The notes beneath the pieces are model-generated. The model saw nothing but the letters and a program-made list of their open reading frames with translations, searched no databases and was not told where the DNA came from. Position numbers and translations under genes: made by a program. DNA of 18,623 nt from a bacterium (GTDB lineage: Bacteria; Vulcanimicrobiota; Xenobia; Xenobiales; Xenobiaceae): positions 1 through 18,623 of the forward strand of contig JALHDH010000066.1 in NCBI GenBank assembly GCA_022839105.1, read 5' to 3'. This document shows, piece after piece, positions 7,649 through 14,425 of the stretch (position 1 is its first letter; every line of letters begins with the position of its first letter).

Positions 7649-9154
7649 TCAGGACCCGGCCTCCATCTCGGCTTCGAGCTCGGCCGCCATCTCGGGGTAG
7701 AGCGTCCGGGTGCACGCGGGGCAGAGGCCATGGCTGAAGGTGGCCTCGGTGCGGGCCTCGATGTAGCGCTCCAGGCGCTGCCAGTAGCCCTCGTCATCCC
7801 GGATCTGCTTGCAGTGGCTGCAGATCGGGAGCATTCCCGAGAGGGTCTTGACCCTCTCGAGTGCCTCGCGCAGCCTGGAGACCAGCAACTGGTTCTCTTC
7901 CAGGGCTTGCAGCAGGCGGGCCTGATTCTCCTTGCGTCGGCTGATGTCGCGCGTGATGCCCAGGATTCCCAGGAAGCGGCCCTCGGCGTCGTGCAGGCTG
8001 GTGGCGGTGGCCTCGGTCCAGACCTTCGAGCCGTCGCGACGCCTCTGCAGGAGCTCCTGGGACTTGAACTCCACGGGGTTCCCGGCGCAGAACTCGTCCA
8101 GCGCTTCTTGAACCAGGGGCAGGGATTCCTCGGCCACCAGGTCCTCCAAAGCCATCTGGCGGCACTCCTCCGGGCTGAAGCCCGTCAGGGTCTGGACCGA
8201 GGGGCTGACGTAGGTCATCCTGCGGCTCTTGAGATCCAGGGTCCAGATCACATCGACCGCGTGGTCGGTCAGCAGGCGGTGGCGCCTCTCGCTGGCGCGC
8301 AGGTCCGCCTGGGAGCGGTGCAGCTCGGTGGTGTCCATCGAGGAGGCCACCAGCATGTCGTCCACGACCAGGGCGCTGGTCAGCATCCGCAGGATCCTGC
8401 CGTCCCGACAGGTGAAGTCGTGCTCGAAGGAGTCCAGGGGCGGGGTGGCCGGGCCCAGGCGCTCGAGTTCGGCCAGCCAGGTCTCCGGGATCGGTGACAT
8501 CCGGGCCTGCCAGGCCTTCAAGGTGGGCAGATCTTCCCCGCTCCAGCCGCAGGCATGCTGAAAGTTCTCGCTGAGATAGACGACCTGCGAGCGGGGGGGA
8601 AGGGTGGCAAGGAGGATGCCGGCGGGGAGACTGTCGAGCACCCTGCGCAGGAGCATCTCATCGGCCACGAGCTGCTGCAGGCGCAGCCGGTCCCGGAGGC
8701 GCAGGTGGCCTTCCAGAAGATCGCGCATCTTCTCGAGCAGCGTGACGACGTCCAGGGAGGGGACGTACTCCTGGTCGTCCAGGATGCAGATCGTGCCGAA
8801 GGGCTGGCCGTCCGGCTGGAGGATGGGGAGCCCCAGGTAGGAGATCATCCCCAGCTTGAGGTCGGGGTTCCGGCACCATTCGGGAGAGGTCAGGGCGTTG
8901 GGGACGCTCAGCATGCTCCGGGTCTGGAGCACCCTCTCGCAGTACAGGCCCGAGGAGCGCAAGGTCTCCTTCTCGCCCGGATGGTAGGGGTTGCCGGGGG
9001 TCCGGCTGGAGACCAGGACCTCGATCCTGTCCTCCTCGTACCAGGCCTTCATGATCAGCGCGGCCTTGACGCCGGAGAGTCGGGCCACCAGGTCCACGAC
9101 GGTCTGCCAGTCTTCGAGGGTCGCCTCTGGAACCAGTTGCTCCCGGATCGCCAT
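7649..9154 (-). CDS. GAF-PAS-PAS sensor with Cys-rich C-terminal module
   Basis: A 501-residue cytoplasmic sensory protein. Residues 15-150 form a GAF domain (signature LGLPILQPDGQPFGTICILD). Residues about 165-285 form a degenerate PAS, and residues about 288-410 a clear PAS/PAC (RHRLLTDHAVDVIWTLD, GILGITRDIS). A short coiled coil (408-440) leads to a compact module with Cys445, Cys448, His475, Cys478 and Cys481 in the pattern LPICSHCKQIRDDEGYW, FSHGLCPAC, LYPE. That module is widespread at the end of PAS and response-regulator proteins, and its Cys/His residues suggest a metal site. There is no histidine kinase, GGDEF or helix-turn-helix domain, so how it signals is unknown. AGGAGG precedes the ATG. 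It lies 61 bases upstream of the methyltransferase and may share its transcript with nrfA. Confidence 0.88.
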   Translation of the reverse strand: MAIREQLVPEATLEDWQTVVDLVARLSGVKAALIMKAWYEEDRIEVLVSSRTPGNPYHPGEKETLRSSGLYCERVLQTRSMLSVPNALTSPEWCRNPDLKLGMISYLGLPILQPDGQPFGTICILDDQEYVPSLDVVTLLEKMRDLLEGHLRLRDRLRLQQLVADEMLLRRVLDSLPAGILLATLPPRSQVVYLSENFQHACGWSGEDLPTLKAWQARMSPIPETWLAELERLGPATPPLDSFEHDFTCRDGRILRMLTSALVVDDMLVASSMDTTELHRSQADLRASERRHRLLTDHAVDVIWTLDLKSRRMTYVSPSVQTLTGFSPEECRQMALEDLVAEESLPLVQEALDEFCAGNPVEFKSQELLQRRRDGSKVWTEATATSLHDAEGRFLGILGITRDISRRKENQARLLQALEENQLLVSRLREALERVKTLSGMLPICSHCKQIRDDEGYWQRLERYIEARTEATFSHGLCPACTRTLYPEMAAELEAEMEAGS

Positions 9155-9348
9155 GGTTGGAGGCCTCCTGCAGGGGAGCGGGTTTCCTCTCTGCCGGTTC
9201 CGATGCCGTTCTCCCCCCTGATCGGGGATTCTCGGAAGACTTCCCCTTTCCCGCTCCGGGTCGGAGCCCGGAGGCCATGCCCTGAGGCCTCGACTTCAAG
9301 AGGGGCCGGGCTTCTCGGGTTGAAGGGAACCCCGGAGGGACCCCATCG
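9155..9348. promoter_or_regulatory. Divergent promoter region (PAS gene and nfeD)
   Basis: These 194 bases separate two divergently read genes and must hold both promoters, although no convincing -35/-10 pair stands out. A perfect 7-bp inverted repeat (CTCCGGG at 9254-9260, CCCGGAG at 9267-9273, six-base spacer) lies near the middle. A wider one (CTTCAA at 9294-9299, TTGAAG at 9320-9325) lies nearer nfeD. Either could be an operator or an RNA hairpin. GGAGGG about ten bases before 9349 is the nfeD ribosome-binding site. Confidence 0.45.
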
Positions 9349-10656
9349 ATGATCCAGCGCACATTCTTCACTCTTCTGGTGCTCGCGGCACTCCTGACCC
9401 CCTGGGCCCGGGCGGGACAGGATTCGGTCCTGGTGATCCCCATCCGGGGGAACATCGATCCCGGAATGGCCCACTTCGTGGAGCGGACCCTCCAGGAGGC
9501 TCGGGGCCGCGACTACCTGGCCATCATGCTGGAGGTGGACACCTTCGGGGGGAGGGTGGATTCCGCCCTGGAGATCCAGAGAGCCCTGATGGAGGAACCG
9601 CATCCCACCATCGCCTTCGTCCGGGGGGAGGCCTGGTCGGCAGGCGCCCTGATCACCCTGGCCGCGGACAAGGTGGTCATGGCCCACGGTTCCAGCATGG
9701 GGGCGGCCGAACCCCGGATCGGCGGTCAGAGCGCAGGCGAGAAGGAAAAGGCCGCCCTGCGTTCGGCCTTCCGCGCCACGGCCGAGAGGCAGGGGCGCCC
9801 GCTCAAGCTGGCCGAGGCCATGGTGGACGCCTCGGTGGACGTTCCCCAGGCGCCGGCGGGCAAGCTCCTGAGCGTCTCGGCCGAGGAGGCCGTGCGTCTG
9901 GGCCTGGCCGACTTCGTGGCCGACAATCCCGAGCAGGTCTTTGCCCGCCTGGAGATGGGGAGCCCCCGTCTGGTCTCGGTTTCGCCGGGGTGGTCCGAGG
10001 AGCTGGCCAGCTTCCTGGCCGAGGACTGGGTCTCGGCGATTCTCCTGGTGGCCGGCATGGTGGCCCTGGCGGTGGCCCTGGCCACTCCGGGGATGGGGGC
10101 CGGGGAACTGGCCACCCTGGTCTGCTTCGGGCTCTTCTTCGGCTCCCGCTTCCTGGCCGGGATGGGCTGGTGGCTCCCACTGGTCCTGCTCCTGGCGGGT
10201 CTGGCGCTCCTGGCCATTGAGGTCCTGGTGATCCCCGGGACCGGCTTCACCGGAGTCCTGGGCCTGGCAGGCGTGGGCGCCGGGGTGATCCTGAGCTTCT
10301 CGGACTGGCAGACGGGGGCCGTGGCCCTCTTGAGCTCCCTGTTGCTGGCCGGCGCAGCCCTCTTCTGGATCTTCAAGCATCTGCCCGAGAACCGCTTTCT
10401 TCGGGGCAGCCTGATCCTCCAGCCCGAGCCCGTCCCCGCTCGGGATGTCGAGAAGGGGGATCTGCGCCTCCTCGCAGGTCGGATCGGGGTTTGCCGGACC
10501 CCCCTGCGCCCGGGCGGGATCGTCGACTTCGACGGGCAGCGGGTCGATGTCGTCACCGAGGGCGAGTTCGCCGACAAGGGCGCCCGCGTCGAGTGCCTGG
10601 AGGTGGTGGGGACCCGGGTCGTGGTCCGCCCCTTGGAGTCTTCCCCGAATTCCTGA
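9349..10656 (+). CDS. nfeD: Membrane-bound NfeD-type serine protease
   Basis: A 435-residue NfeD protein of the long class (ClpP/signal-peptide-peptidase-A-like protease fused to a membrane and OB-fold part). Residues 1-22 are a signal peptide. The protease domain (about 25-200) holds the nucleophile Ser97 in EAWSAGA, and the dyad lysine is likely Lys132, judged by spacing to Arg142 in the known archaeal structure. The region GGRVDSA at 67-73 and the turn GSSMGAAEP at 114-122 are typical. Four or five membrane helices span about 226-345, followed by a C-terminal OB-fold NfeD domain (about 365-430, GRIGVCRTPLRPGGIV). In other bacteria this gene sits beside flotillin genes, as here. The protease is thought to act on membrane-associated proteins, but its substrate here is unknown. 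Confidence 0.94.
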   Translation: MIQRTFFTLLVLAALLTPWARAGQDSVLVIPIRGNIDPGMAHFVERTLQEARGRDYLAIMLEVDTFGGRVDSALEIQRALMEEPHPTIAFVRGEAWSAGALITLAADKVVMAHGSSMGAAEPRIGGQSAGEKEKAALRSAFRATAERQGRPLKLAEAMVDASVDVPQAPAGKLLSVSAEEAVRLGLADFVADNPEQVFARLEMGSPRLVSVSPGWSEELASFLAEDWVSAILLVAGMVALAVALATPGMGAGELATLVCFGLFFGSRFLAGMGWWLPLVLLLAGLALLAIEVLVIPGTGFTGVLGLAGVGAGVILSFSDWQTGAVALLSSLLLAGAALFWIFKHLPENRFLRGSLILQPEPVPARDVEKGDLRLLAGRIGVCRTPLRPGGIVDFDGQRVDVVTEGEFADKGARVECLEVVGTRVVVRPLESSPNS

Positions 10657-10778
10657 TTTCTTGGATTTTCGGCTCGAGGCCCGGGCGAATCCCTCACCCT
10701 CGGGGGCGGATCCCTTGGAACGCCGAAGGATTCTCGCCTTCTTGGAGGGGTTGACCCCTGGGCCGGGAAGGCCTTGGG

Positions 10779-10796
10779 GGGGACTCTTGTGTCCCC
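10779..10796 (+). promoter_or_regulatory. Hairpin in the leader of the first flotillin gene
   Basis: Between nfeD and the first flotillin gene lie 164 bases without a gene. They contain a perfect 6-bp stem (GGGGAC at 10779-10784, GTCCCC at 10791-10796) with loop TCTTGT, thirteen bases before the ribosome-binding site AGGAGGT at 10809-10815. It could adjust expression of the flotillin genes relative to nfeD, or mark a second promoter region. TTGACC at 10751-10756 looks like a -35 box but has no matching -10. Confidence 0.35.
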
Positions 10797-10820
10797 GAAG
10801 ACCCTTTCAGGAGGTACGCG

Positions 10821-11807
10821 ATGGGGTTCTGGGCATTCCTCACCTTCCTGGTGGTCCTCTTGATAGGACTCCAGATCTTCTTCTACTTCATCCCGGTCCC
10901 GCTCTGGCTCAACGCCTGGGCGGCCGGAGTCCCGGTGGAACTGGGCTACCTGGTCGGGATGCGCTTCCGGAAGGTGCCGCCCCAGGACATCATCCTTCCG
11001 CTGATCATGGCCAGCCAGGCCGGCCTGAAGCTGACCCCCAAGGAACTCGAGAACCACTATCTTTCGGGAGGCCACGTGGTCAACGTGGTCAGCGCGCTGA
11101 TCGCGGCCGACAAGGCGGGGATCCCCCTGGACTTCCAGAAGGCCAAGGCCATCGACCTGGCCGGGCGCGACGTCCTGGATGCCGTCAAGATGAGCGTGAA
11201 CCCCAAGGTGATCCAGACCCAGAAGATCGAGGCCGTGGCCCAGGATGGCATCCAGGTCCTCGCAACCTGTCTGGTGACGGTCCGGGCCGATATCGACAAG
11301 CTGGTCGGAGGCGCCGGGGAGGAGACGGTCCTGGCCCGGGTGGGCGAGGGCGTGGTCACGGCCATCGGCAAGTCCGAGAACTTCCGTGAGGTCCTGAAGA
11401 ACCCCGACGAGCTGACCCAGGCCGTCCTGGACCGGGGCCTGGACTCGGGAACCGCCTTCGAGATCCTCTCGGTGGACATCGCCGACATCGACGTGGGCGC
11501 CAATATCGGGGCTCGTCTCCAGGTGGATCAGGCCAACGCCGACAAGCAGATCGCCCAGGCCAAGGCCGAGCAGCGCCGGGCCGAAGCCATCGCCCGGCAA
11601 CACGAGATGCGCGCTGCGGTCGAAGAGAGCCGGGCCAAGGTCGTCCAGGCCGAGGCCGAGGTTCCCGAGGCCCTGGCCGAAGCCCTGGAATCCGGTCGCT
11701 TCAGCGTCTTCGACTACTACAAGATGGAGAACGTGATCGCCGACACCCGGATGCGCGAGGCCATCGCCCGCTCCGGCGACCCGGACCGCCTGGTCCACGC
11801 CGGCTGA
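10821..11807 (+). CDS. floA: Flotillin-like protein FloA (full-length copy)
   Basis: A 328-residue FloA flotillin, a membrane scaffold that forms patches in the cytoplasmic membrane and organises other membrane proteins. An N-terminal hairpin-like hydrophobic segment (about 3-30) anchors it. The SPFH-type domain follows, with hallmark stretches VGMRFRKVPP (45-54), GIPLDFQKA (100-108), MSVNPKVIQT (124-133) and ILSVDIADIDVG (215-226). A long Glu/Ala/Gln/Arg coiled coil (about 235-290) leads into the conserved tail SGRFSVFDYYKMEN and ADTRMREAIA. The length is normal for FloA. The start has a near-ideal AGGAGGT five bases upstream. It lies between nfeD and a second flotillin copy 25 bases downstream. 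Confidence 0.96.
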   Translation: MGFWAFLTFLVVLLIGLQIFFYFIPVPLWLNAWAAGVPVELGYLVGMRFRKVPPQDIILPLIMASQAGLKLTPKELENHYLSGGHVVNVVSALIAADKAGIPLDFQKAKAIDLAGRDVLDAVKMSVNPKVIQTQKIEAVAQDGIQVLATCLVTVRADIDKLVGGAGEETVLARVGEGVVTAIGKSENFREVLKNPDELTQAVLDRGLDSGTAFEILSVDIADIDVGANIGARLQVDQANADKQIAQAKAEQRRAEAIARQHEMRAAVEESRAKVVQAEAEVPEALAEALESGRFSVFDYYKMENVIADTRMREAIARSGDPDRLVHAG

Positions 11808-12226
11808 CCCGGATTCCCAGAAAGGACCGATCATGGAATACTTGATCCCGGCACTCGTCCTGCTCTTCATCGCAGGGTCCTTCATCCTCCACTGGATTCC
11901 CTTTCCTATCTGGATCCAGGCCATGTCGGCCGGCGTCCAGATCAACCCGATGAGCTTCATCGGGATGCGCTTGCGCCGCGTTCCTCCGAACGCGGTGATC
12001 GATCCCTTGATCATGGCCACCCAGGCCGGCCTGCCCATCACCCGCAACGATCTCGAGGCCCATATCCTGGCCGGAGGCGATGTCTTCCGGGTCGTCAAGG
12101 CCCTGATCGAGGCCCACAACGCCCGGATCCCCCTGGACTTCCAGAAGGCCGCCGCCATCGATCTGGCCGGCCGGGATGTCCTGGAGGCGGTGGCCATGAG
12201 CGTGAACCCCAAGGTGATCCAGACCC
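11190..12226 (+). repeat. Direct repeats shared by the two flotillin genes
   Basis: The two adjacent flotillin genes share exact stretches at a constant offset of 1006 bases: 26 bases at 11119-11144 and 12125-12150, and 31 bases at 11190-11220 and 12196-12226. They reflect an old tandem gene duplication under strong protein-level constraint, and could also support recombination that deletes or fuses a copy. Confidence 0.7.
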
Positions 12227-12720
12227 CGCCGGTCATGGCCATGGCCCAGGACGGGATCCAGGTGCGGGCCACCTGCCGGATCACCGTCAAGGCCAATATC
12301 GAGAAGCTGGTCGGGGGAGCGGGTCAGGAGACCATCCTGGCCCGGGTGGGCGAAGGCGTGGTGACCACCATCGGCTCGGCCACCAACCACAAGACGGTGC
12401 TGGGAAATCCCAACCTGATCTCCCAGACGGTGCTGGCCAAGGGCCTCGACGCCGGGACGGCCTTCGAGATCCTCTCGATCGACATCGCCGATGTCGATGT
12501 GGGCCGGAACATCGGGGCTCAACTCCAGATCGACCAGGCCGAGGCCGACAAGAAGATCGCCCAGGCCCACGCCGAGCAGCGGCGGGCCGACGCCGTGGCT
12601 CGCGAGGAGGAGATGCGCGCCCAGGTGGAGGAGAGCCGGGCCAAGGTGGTCGAGGCCGAGGCCCGGGTTCCCCGAGGCCTGGCCACCGCCCTTCGCTCGG
12701 GGCGTCTGAGGAGCGCCTGA
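11833..12720 (+). CDS. Second FloA-type flotillin, short-tailed
   Basis: A 295-residue paralogue of the preceding FloA, alignable almost end to end: IGMRLRRVPP (43-52), RIPLDFQKAAAIDLAGRDVL (98-117), MSVNPKVIQT (122-131), ILSIDIADVDVG (213-224), then the Glu/Ala-rich coiled coil. The N-terminal anchor differs (MEYLIPALVLLFIAG). The C-terminus stops four residues after the shared SGR (289-291), whereas the first copy continues 35 residues with the family's D-Y-Y, N and A-D-T-x-M-R tail. No reading frame downstream encodes the missing tail, so this is a true shortening and not a sequencing frameshift. AAAGGA precedes the ATG. The next gene starts with a GTG one base after the stop, so the pair is probably translated together. 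It may form mixed oligomers with the long copy. Confidence 0.92.
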   Translation: MEYLIPALVLLFIAGSFILHWIPFPIWIQAMSAGVQINPMSFIGMRLRRVPPNAVIDPLIMATQAGLPITRNDLEAHILAGGDVFRVVKALIEAHNARIPLDFQKAAAIDLAGRDVLEAVAMSVNPKVIQTPPVMAMAQDGIQVRATCRITVKANIEKLVGGAGQETILARVGEGVVTTIGSATNHKTVLGNPNLISQTVLAKGLDAGTAFEILSIDIADVDVGRNIGAQLQIDQAEADKKIAQAHAEQRRADAVAREEEMRAQVEESRAKVVEAEARVPRGLATALRSGRLRSA

Positions 12721-12721
12721 G

Positions 12722-13132
12722 GTGGGCTTCCTCGACAAGATCCGCGAGGTGGCCGAGGAGATGGAGCGCCTCGCCGCAGCCGAGGAGGCCGCCCGCCTCG
12801 AGCAGGTTCAGCGCGAGCTTCTCCACCAGATGGAGAGGGCGGGCGTTCAGCCTCCGGGCCCCGGAGACCCGGCCTTCCCGGGCCAGCAAGTCGAGGCCCG
12901 GGTCCCAGCCGGCTCCGGCGCACCTCGGAGGAGAGCCAGGGGCCCCCGGCCGCCGGGCGCTCCTCTCCCGTCCCGAAGCGTCGCAGAGCCGCCCCCGGAT
13001 CGGTCTCCCGTTCCTCCTCAGGCTCTCCCCCCGCTCTCGGGGTTCTCGTTGCGGGCCTCGGATCTGCCTCGGGCCATGATCCTCAAGGAGATCCTGGGCC
13101 CTCCTCCCGGGCTCTCCGAGGAGCCCTGGTAG
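12722..13132 (+). CDS. Small flotillin-operon protein, coiled coil plus proline-rich
   Basis: A 136-residue protein beginning at GTG one base after the second flotillin stop. Residues 1-40 form a charged amphipathic helix (MGFLDKIREVAEEMERL onward) likely to make a coiled coil. Residues 42-105 are Pro/Arg/Ser-rich and probably unstructured. The end carries LRASDLPRAMILKEILGPP (110-128), a pattern that I associate with small proteins encoded after flotillin genes, though I cannot confirm this by search. It has no membrane helix or signal. Position and coupling suggest a cytoplasmic partner of the flotillins, comparable in placement to the small third gene of the Bacillus nfeD-floA operon. No enzymatic function is implied. 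Confidence 0.75.
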   Translation: MGFLDKIREVAEEMERLAAAEEAARLEQVQRELLHQMERAGVQPPGPGDPAFPGQQVEARVPAGSGAPRRRARGPRPPGAPLPSRSVAEPPPDRSPVPPQALPPLSGFSLRASDLPRAMILKEILGPPPGLSEEPW

Positions 13133-13135
13133 GTC

Positions 13136-13163
13136 GCCGGCTCCGGGGGGGAATCCGGCTTTT
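13136..13163 (+). terminator. Candidate intrinsic terminator after the flotillin operon
   Basis: GCCGG at 13136-13140 pairs with CCGGC at 13155-13159. The stem extends inward through TCC (13142-13144) and GGA (13150-13152) with small bulges and a G-rich loop. Four Ts (13160-13163) follow. The stem starts three bases after the stop codon at 13130-13132. The T run is short, so termination may be partial. Confidence 0.45.
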
Positions 13164-13255
13164 CAAGGGTTTGGCGGCCCCCGAGACGGGGTAGGGCTGC
13201 CACACGCCACACCGCAGATCCGGCTGGCCTGCAGGCCGGCCTTCAGGGAGGTCTC

Positions 13256-14425
13256 GTGTCGAGGTTCACCATCCCCAGGGACATCTTCTACGGCAAGGGA
13301 GCCCTGGCCGAACTGGCCGGATTCCGTGGGTTCTCGCGGGCCTTCATCGTGACCGACGCGATGATGGAGAAGCTGGGCTTCGCAGCCCGGTTGGAGGAGA
13401 TCCTCCGTTCGGCGGGGATGGAGGTGATGAAGTTCAGCGACGTCGAGAACGACCCCTCGATCGAGACCGTCGTGGAGGGGGCCCGCCGGATGGCCGGCTT
13501 CGAGCCCGATCTGATCGCCGCGATCGGGGGCGGCTCGTGCATCGACGCCGCCAAGGGCATGTGGGCGCTCTATGAGCATCCCGGGCTGACCCTGGAGGAC
13601 ATGCGCACCCGGGGCGTACCGCCTCTGCGCCACAAGGCCCGCCTGGCCGCGATTCCCTCCACCAGCGGGACCGGCAGCGAGGTGACCGCCTTCACGGTGA
13701 TCTCCGACCACAAGGCGAAGGTCAAGTACCCCATCGCGGATTTCGAGATCACCCCCGACATCGCGGTCCTGGACGAGGAGATCACCTTGACCATGCCGCC
13801 CTCCCTGGTGGCCTACACCGGGATGGACGCCCTGTGCCACGCCATCGAGGCCTACGTGGCGCTGAACCGTTCCAGCTTCACCAATCCCCTGGCCATCCAC
13901 GCGATCACGGTGATCTTCGGCTACCTCAAGGACTCCTATGACGGGGCCCTCTCGGCCCGGGGCGAGATCCACGTCGTGCAGTGCCTGGCCGGGATGGCCT
14001 TTACCAACGCGGGGCTCGGCATCACCCACTCGCTGGCCCACAAGATCGGCGGCGCCCTGGGCCTGCCGCACGGCCTGTGCAACGCCATCCTGATGCCCTA
14101 CGTGATCAAGTACAATGCGCGCGAGCGCGCCGCCATGCGCCACTATGCCAACATCGCCCGCCGCATCGGCCTGGATGGGACCCGCGAGATGAACCTGGTG
14201 AACTCGCTGGTCGCCGGGGTGGAGGACCTGGGCCGCTACATGCAGATTCCGAGGTGCCTCCAGGACACCGGGATCAGCCTGTTCAAGTTCGACATGCACA
14301 AGGAATACATCGCCTCCCAGGCCTTCGAGGATGGCTGCACGGCCACCAACCCCAGGCGGACCTCACCCGAGGATCTGCTGGCCATCCTGGAGTGCGCCTT
14401 CCACGGGCGGCCGGTGATCCTCTAG
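13256..14425 (+). CDS. Iron-type (group III) alcohol dehydrogenase
   Basis: A 389-residue cytoplasmic NAD(P)-dependent dehydrogenase of the iron-containing alcohol dehydrogenase family, which interconverts an alcohol and an aldehyde or ketone; the substrate is not evident. Nucleotide-binding signatures are AIGGGSCIDAAKG (89-101) and STSGTGSEVT (135-144). Metal ligands are Asp191 and His195 in GMDALCHAIEAY, and His258 and His272 in ITHSLAHKIGGALGLPHG, all in register with the family spacing. Length is normal. The GTG start follows CAGGGAGG. The 123-base gap before it contains the candidate flotillin terminator and GC-rich palindromic sequence, so it likely has its own promoter. Its last 63 bases overlap the 3' end of the convergent narK-like gene. 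Confidence 0.95.
   Translation: MSRFTIPRDIFYGKGALAELAGFRGFSRAFIVTDAMMEKLGFAARLEEILRSAGMEVMKFSDVENDPSIETVVEGARRMAGFEPDLIAAIGGGSCIDAAKGMWALYEHPGLTLEDMRTRGVPPLRHKARLAAIPSTSGTGSEVTAFTVISDHKAKVKYPIADFEITPDIAVLDEEITLTMPPSLVAYTGMDALCHAIEAYVALNRSSFTNPLAIHAITVIFGYLKDSYDGALSARGEIHVVQCLAGMAFTNAGLGITHSLAHKIGGALGLPHGLCNAILMPYVIKYNARERAAMRHYANIARRIGLDGTREMNLVNSLVAGVEDLGRYMQIPRCLQDTGISLFKFDMHKEYIASQAFEDGCTATNPRRTSPEDLLAILECAFHGRPVIL

Noticed and set aside
7588..7797. Longer N-terminus for the methyltransferase
   Set aside because: The added 70 residues are Arg/Pro/Ser-rich and overlap the conserved Cys module of the PAS gene; GTG at 7587 gives a natural start.
7277..8497. Plus-strand open frame of 406 codons over the methyltransferase and PAS genes
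   Set aside because: Antisense to well-recognised domains and without its own signature.
9055..10380. Minus-strand open frame of 441 codons spanning nfeD and the divergent promoter region
   Set aside because: Rich in Gly, Gln, His and Pro with no domain pattern, and antisense to the nfeD protease motifs.
9726..12296. Long minus-strand open frame of 856 codons across nfeD and the flotillin genes
   Set aside because: It is antisense to three clearly recognised plus-strand genes and has no family signature; the high G+C content removes stop codons on the opposite strand.
12690..12760. Frameshift as explanation for the short second flotillin
   Set aside because: None of the three plus-strand frames after 12700 encodes the D-Y-Y and A-D-T-x-M-R tail; the next gene begins there instead.
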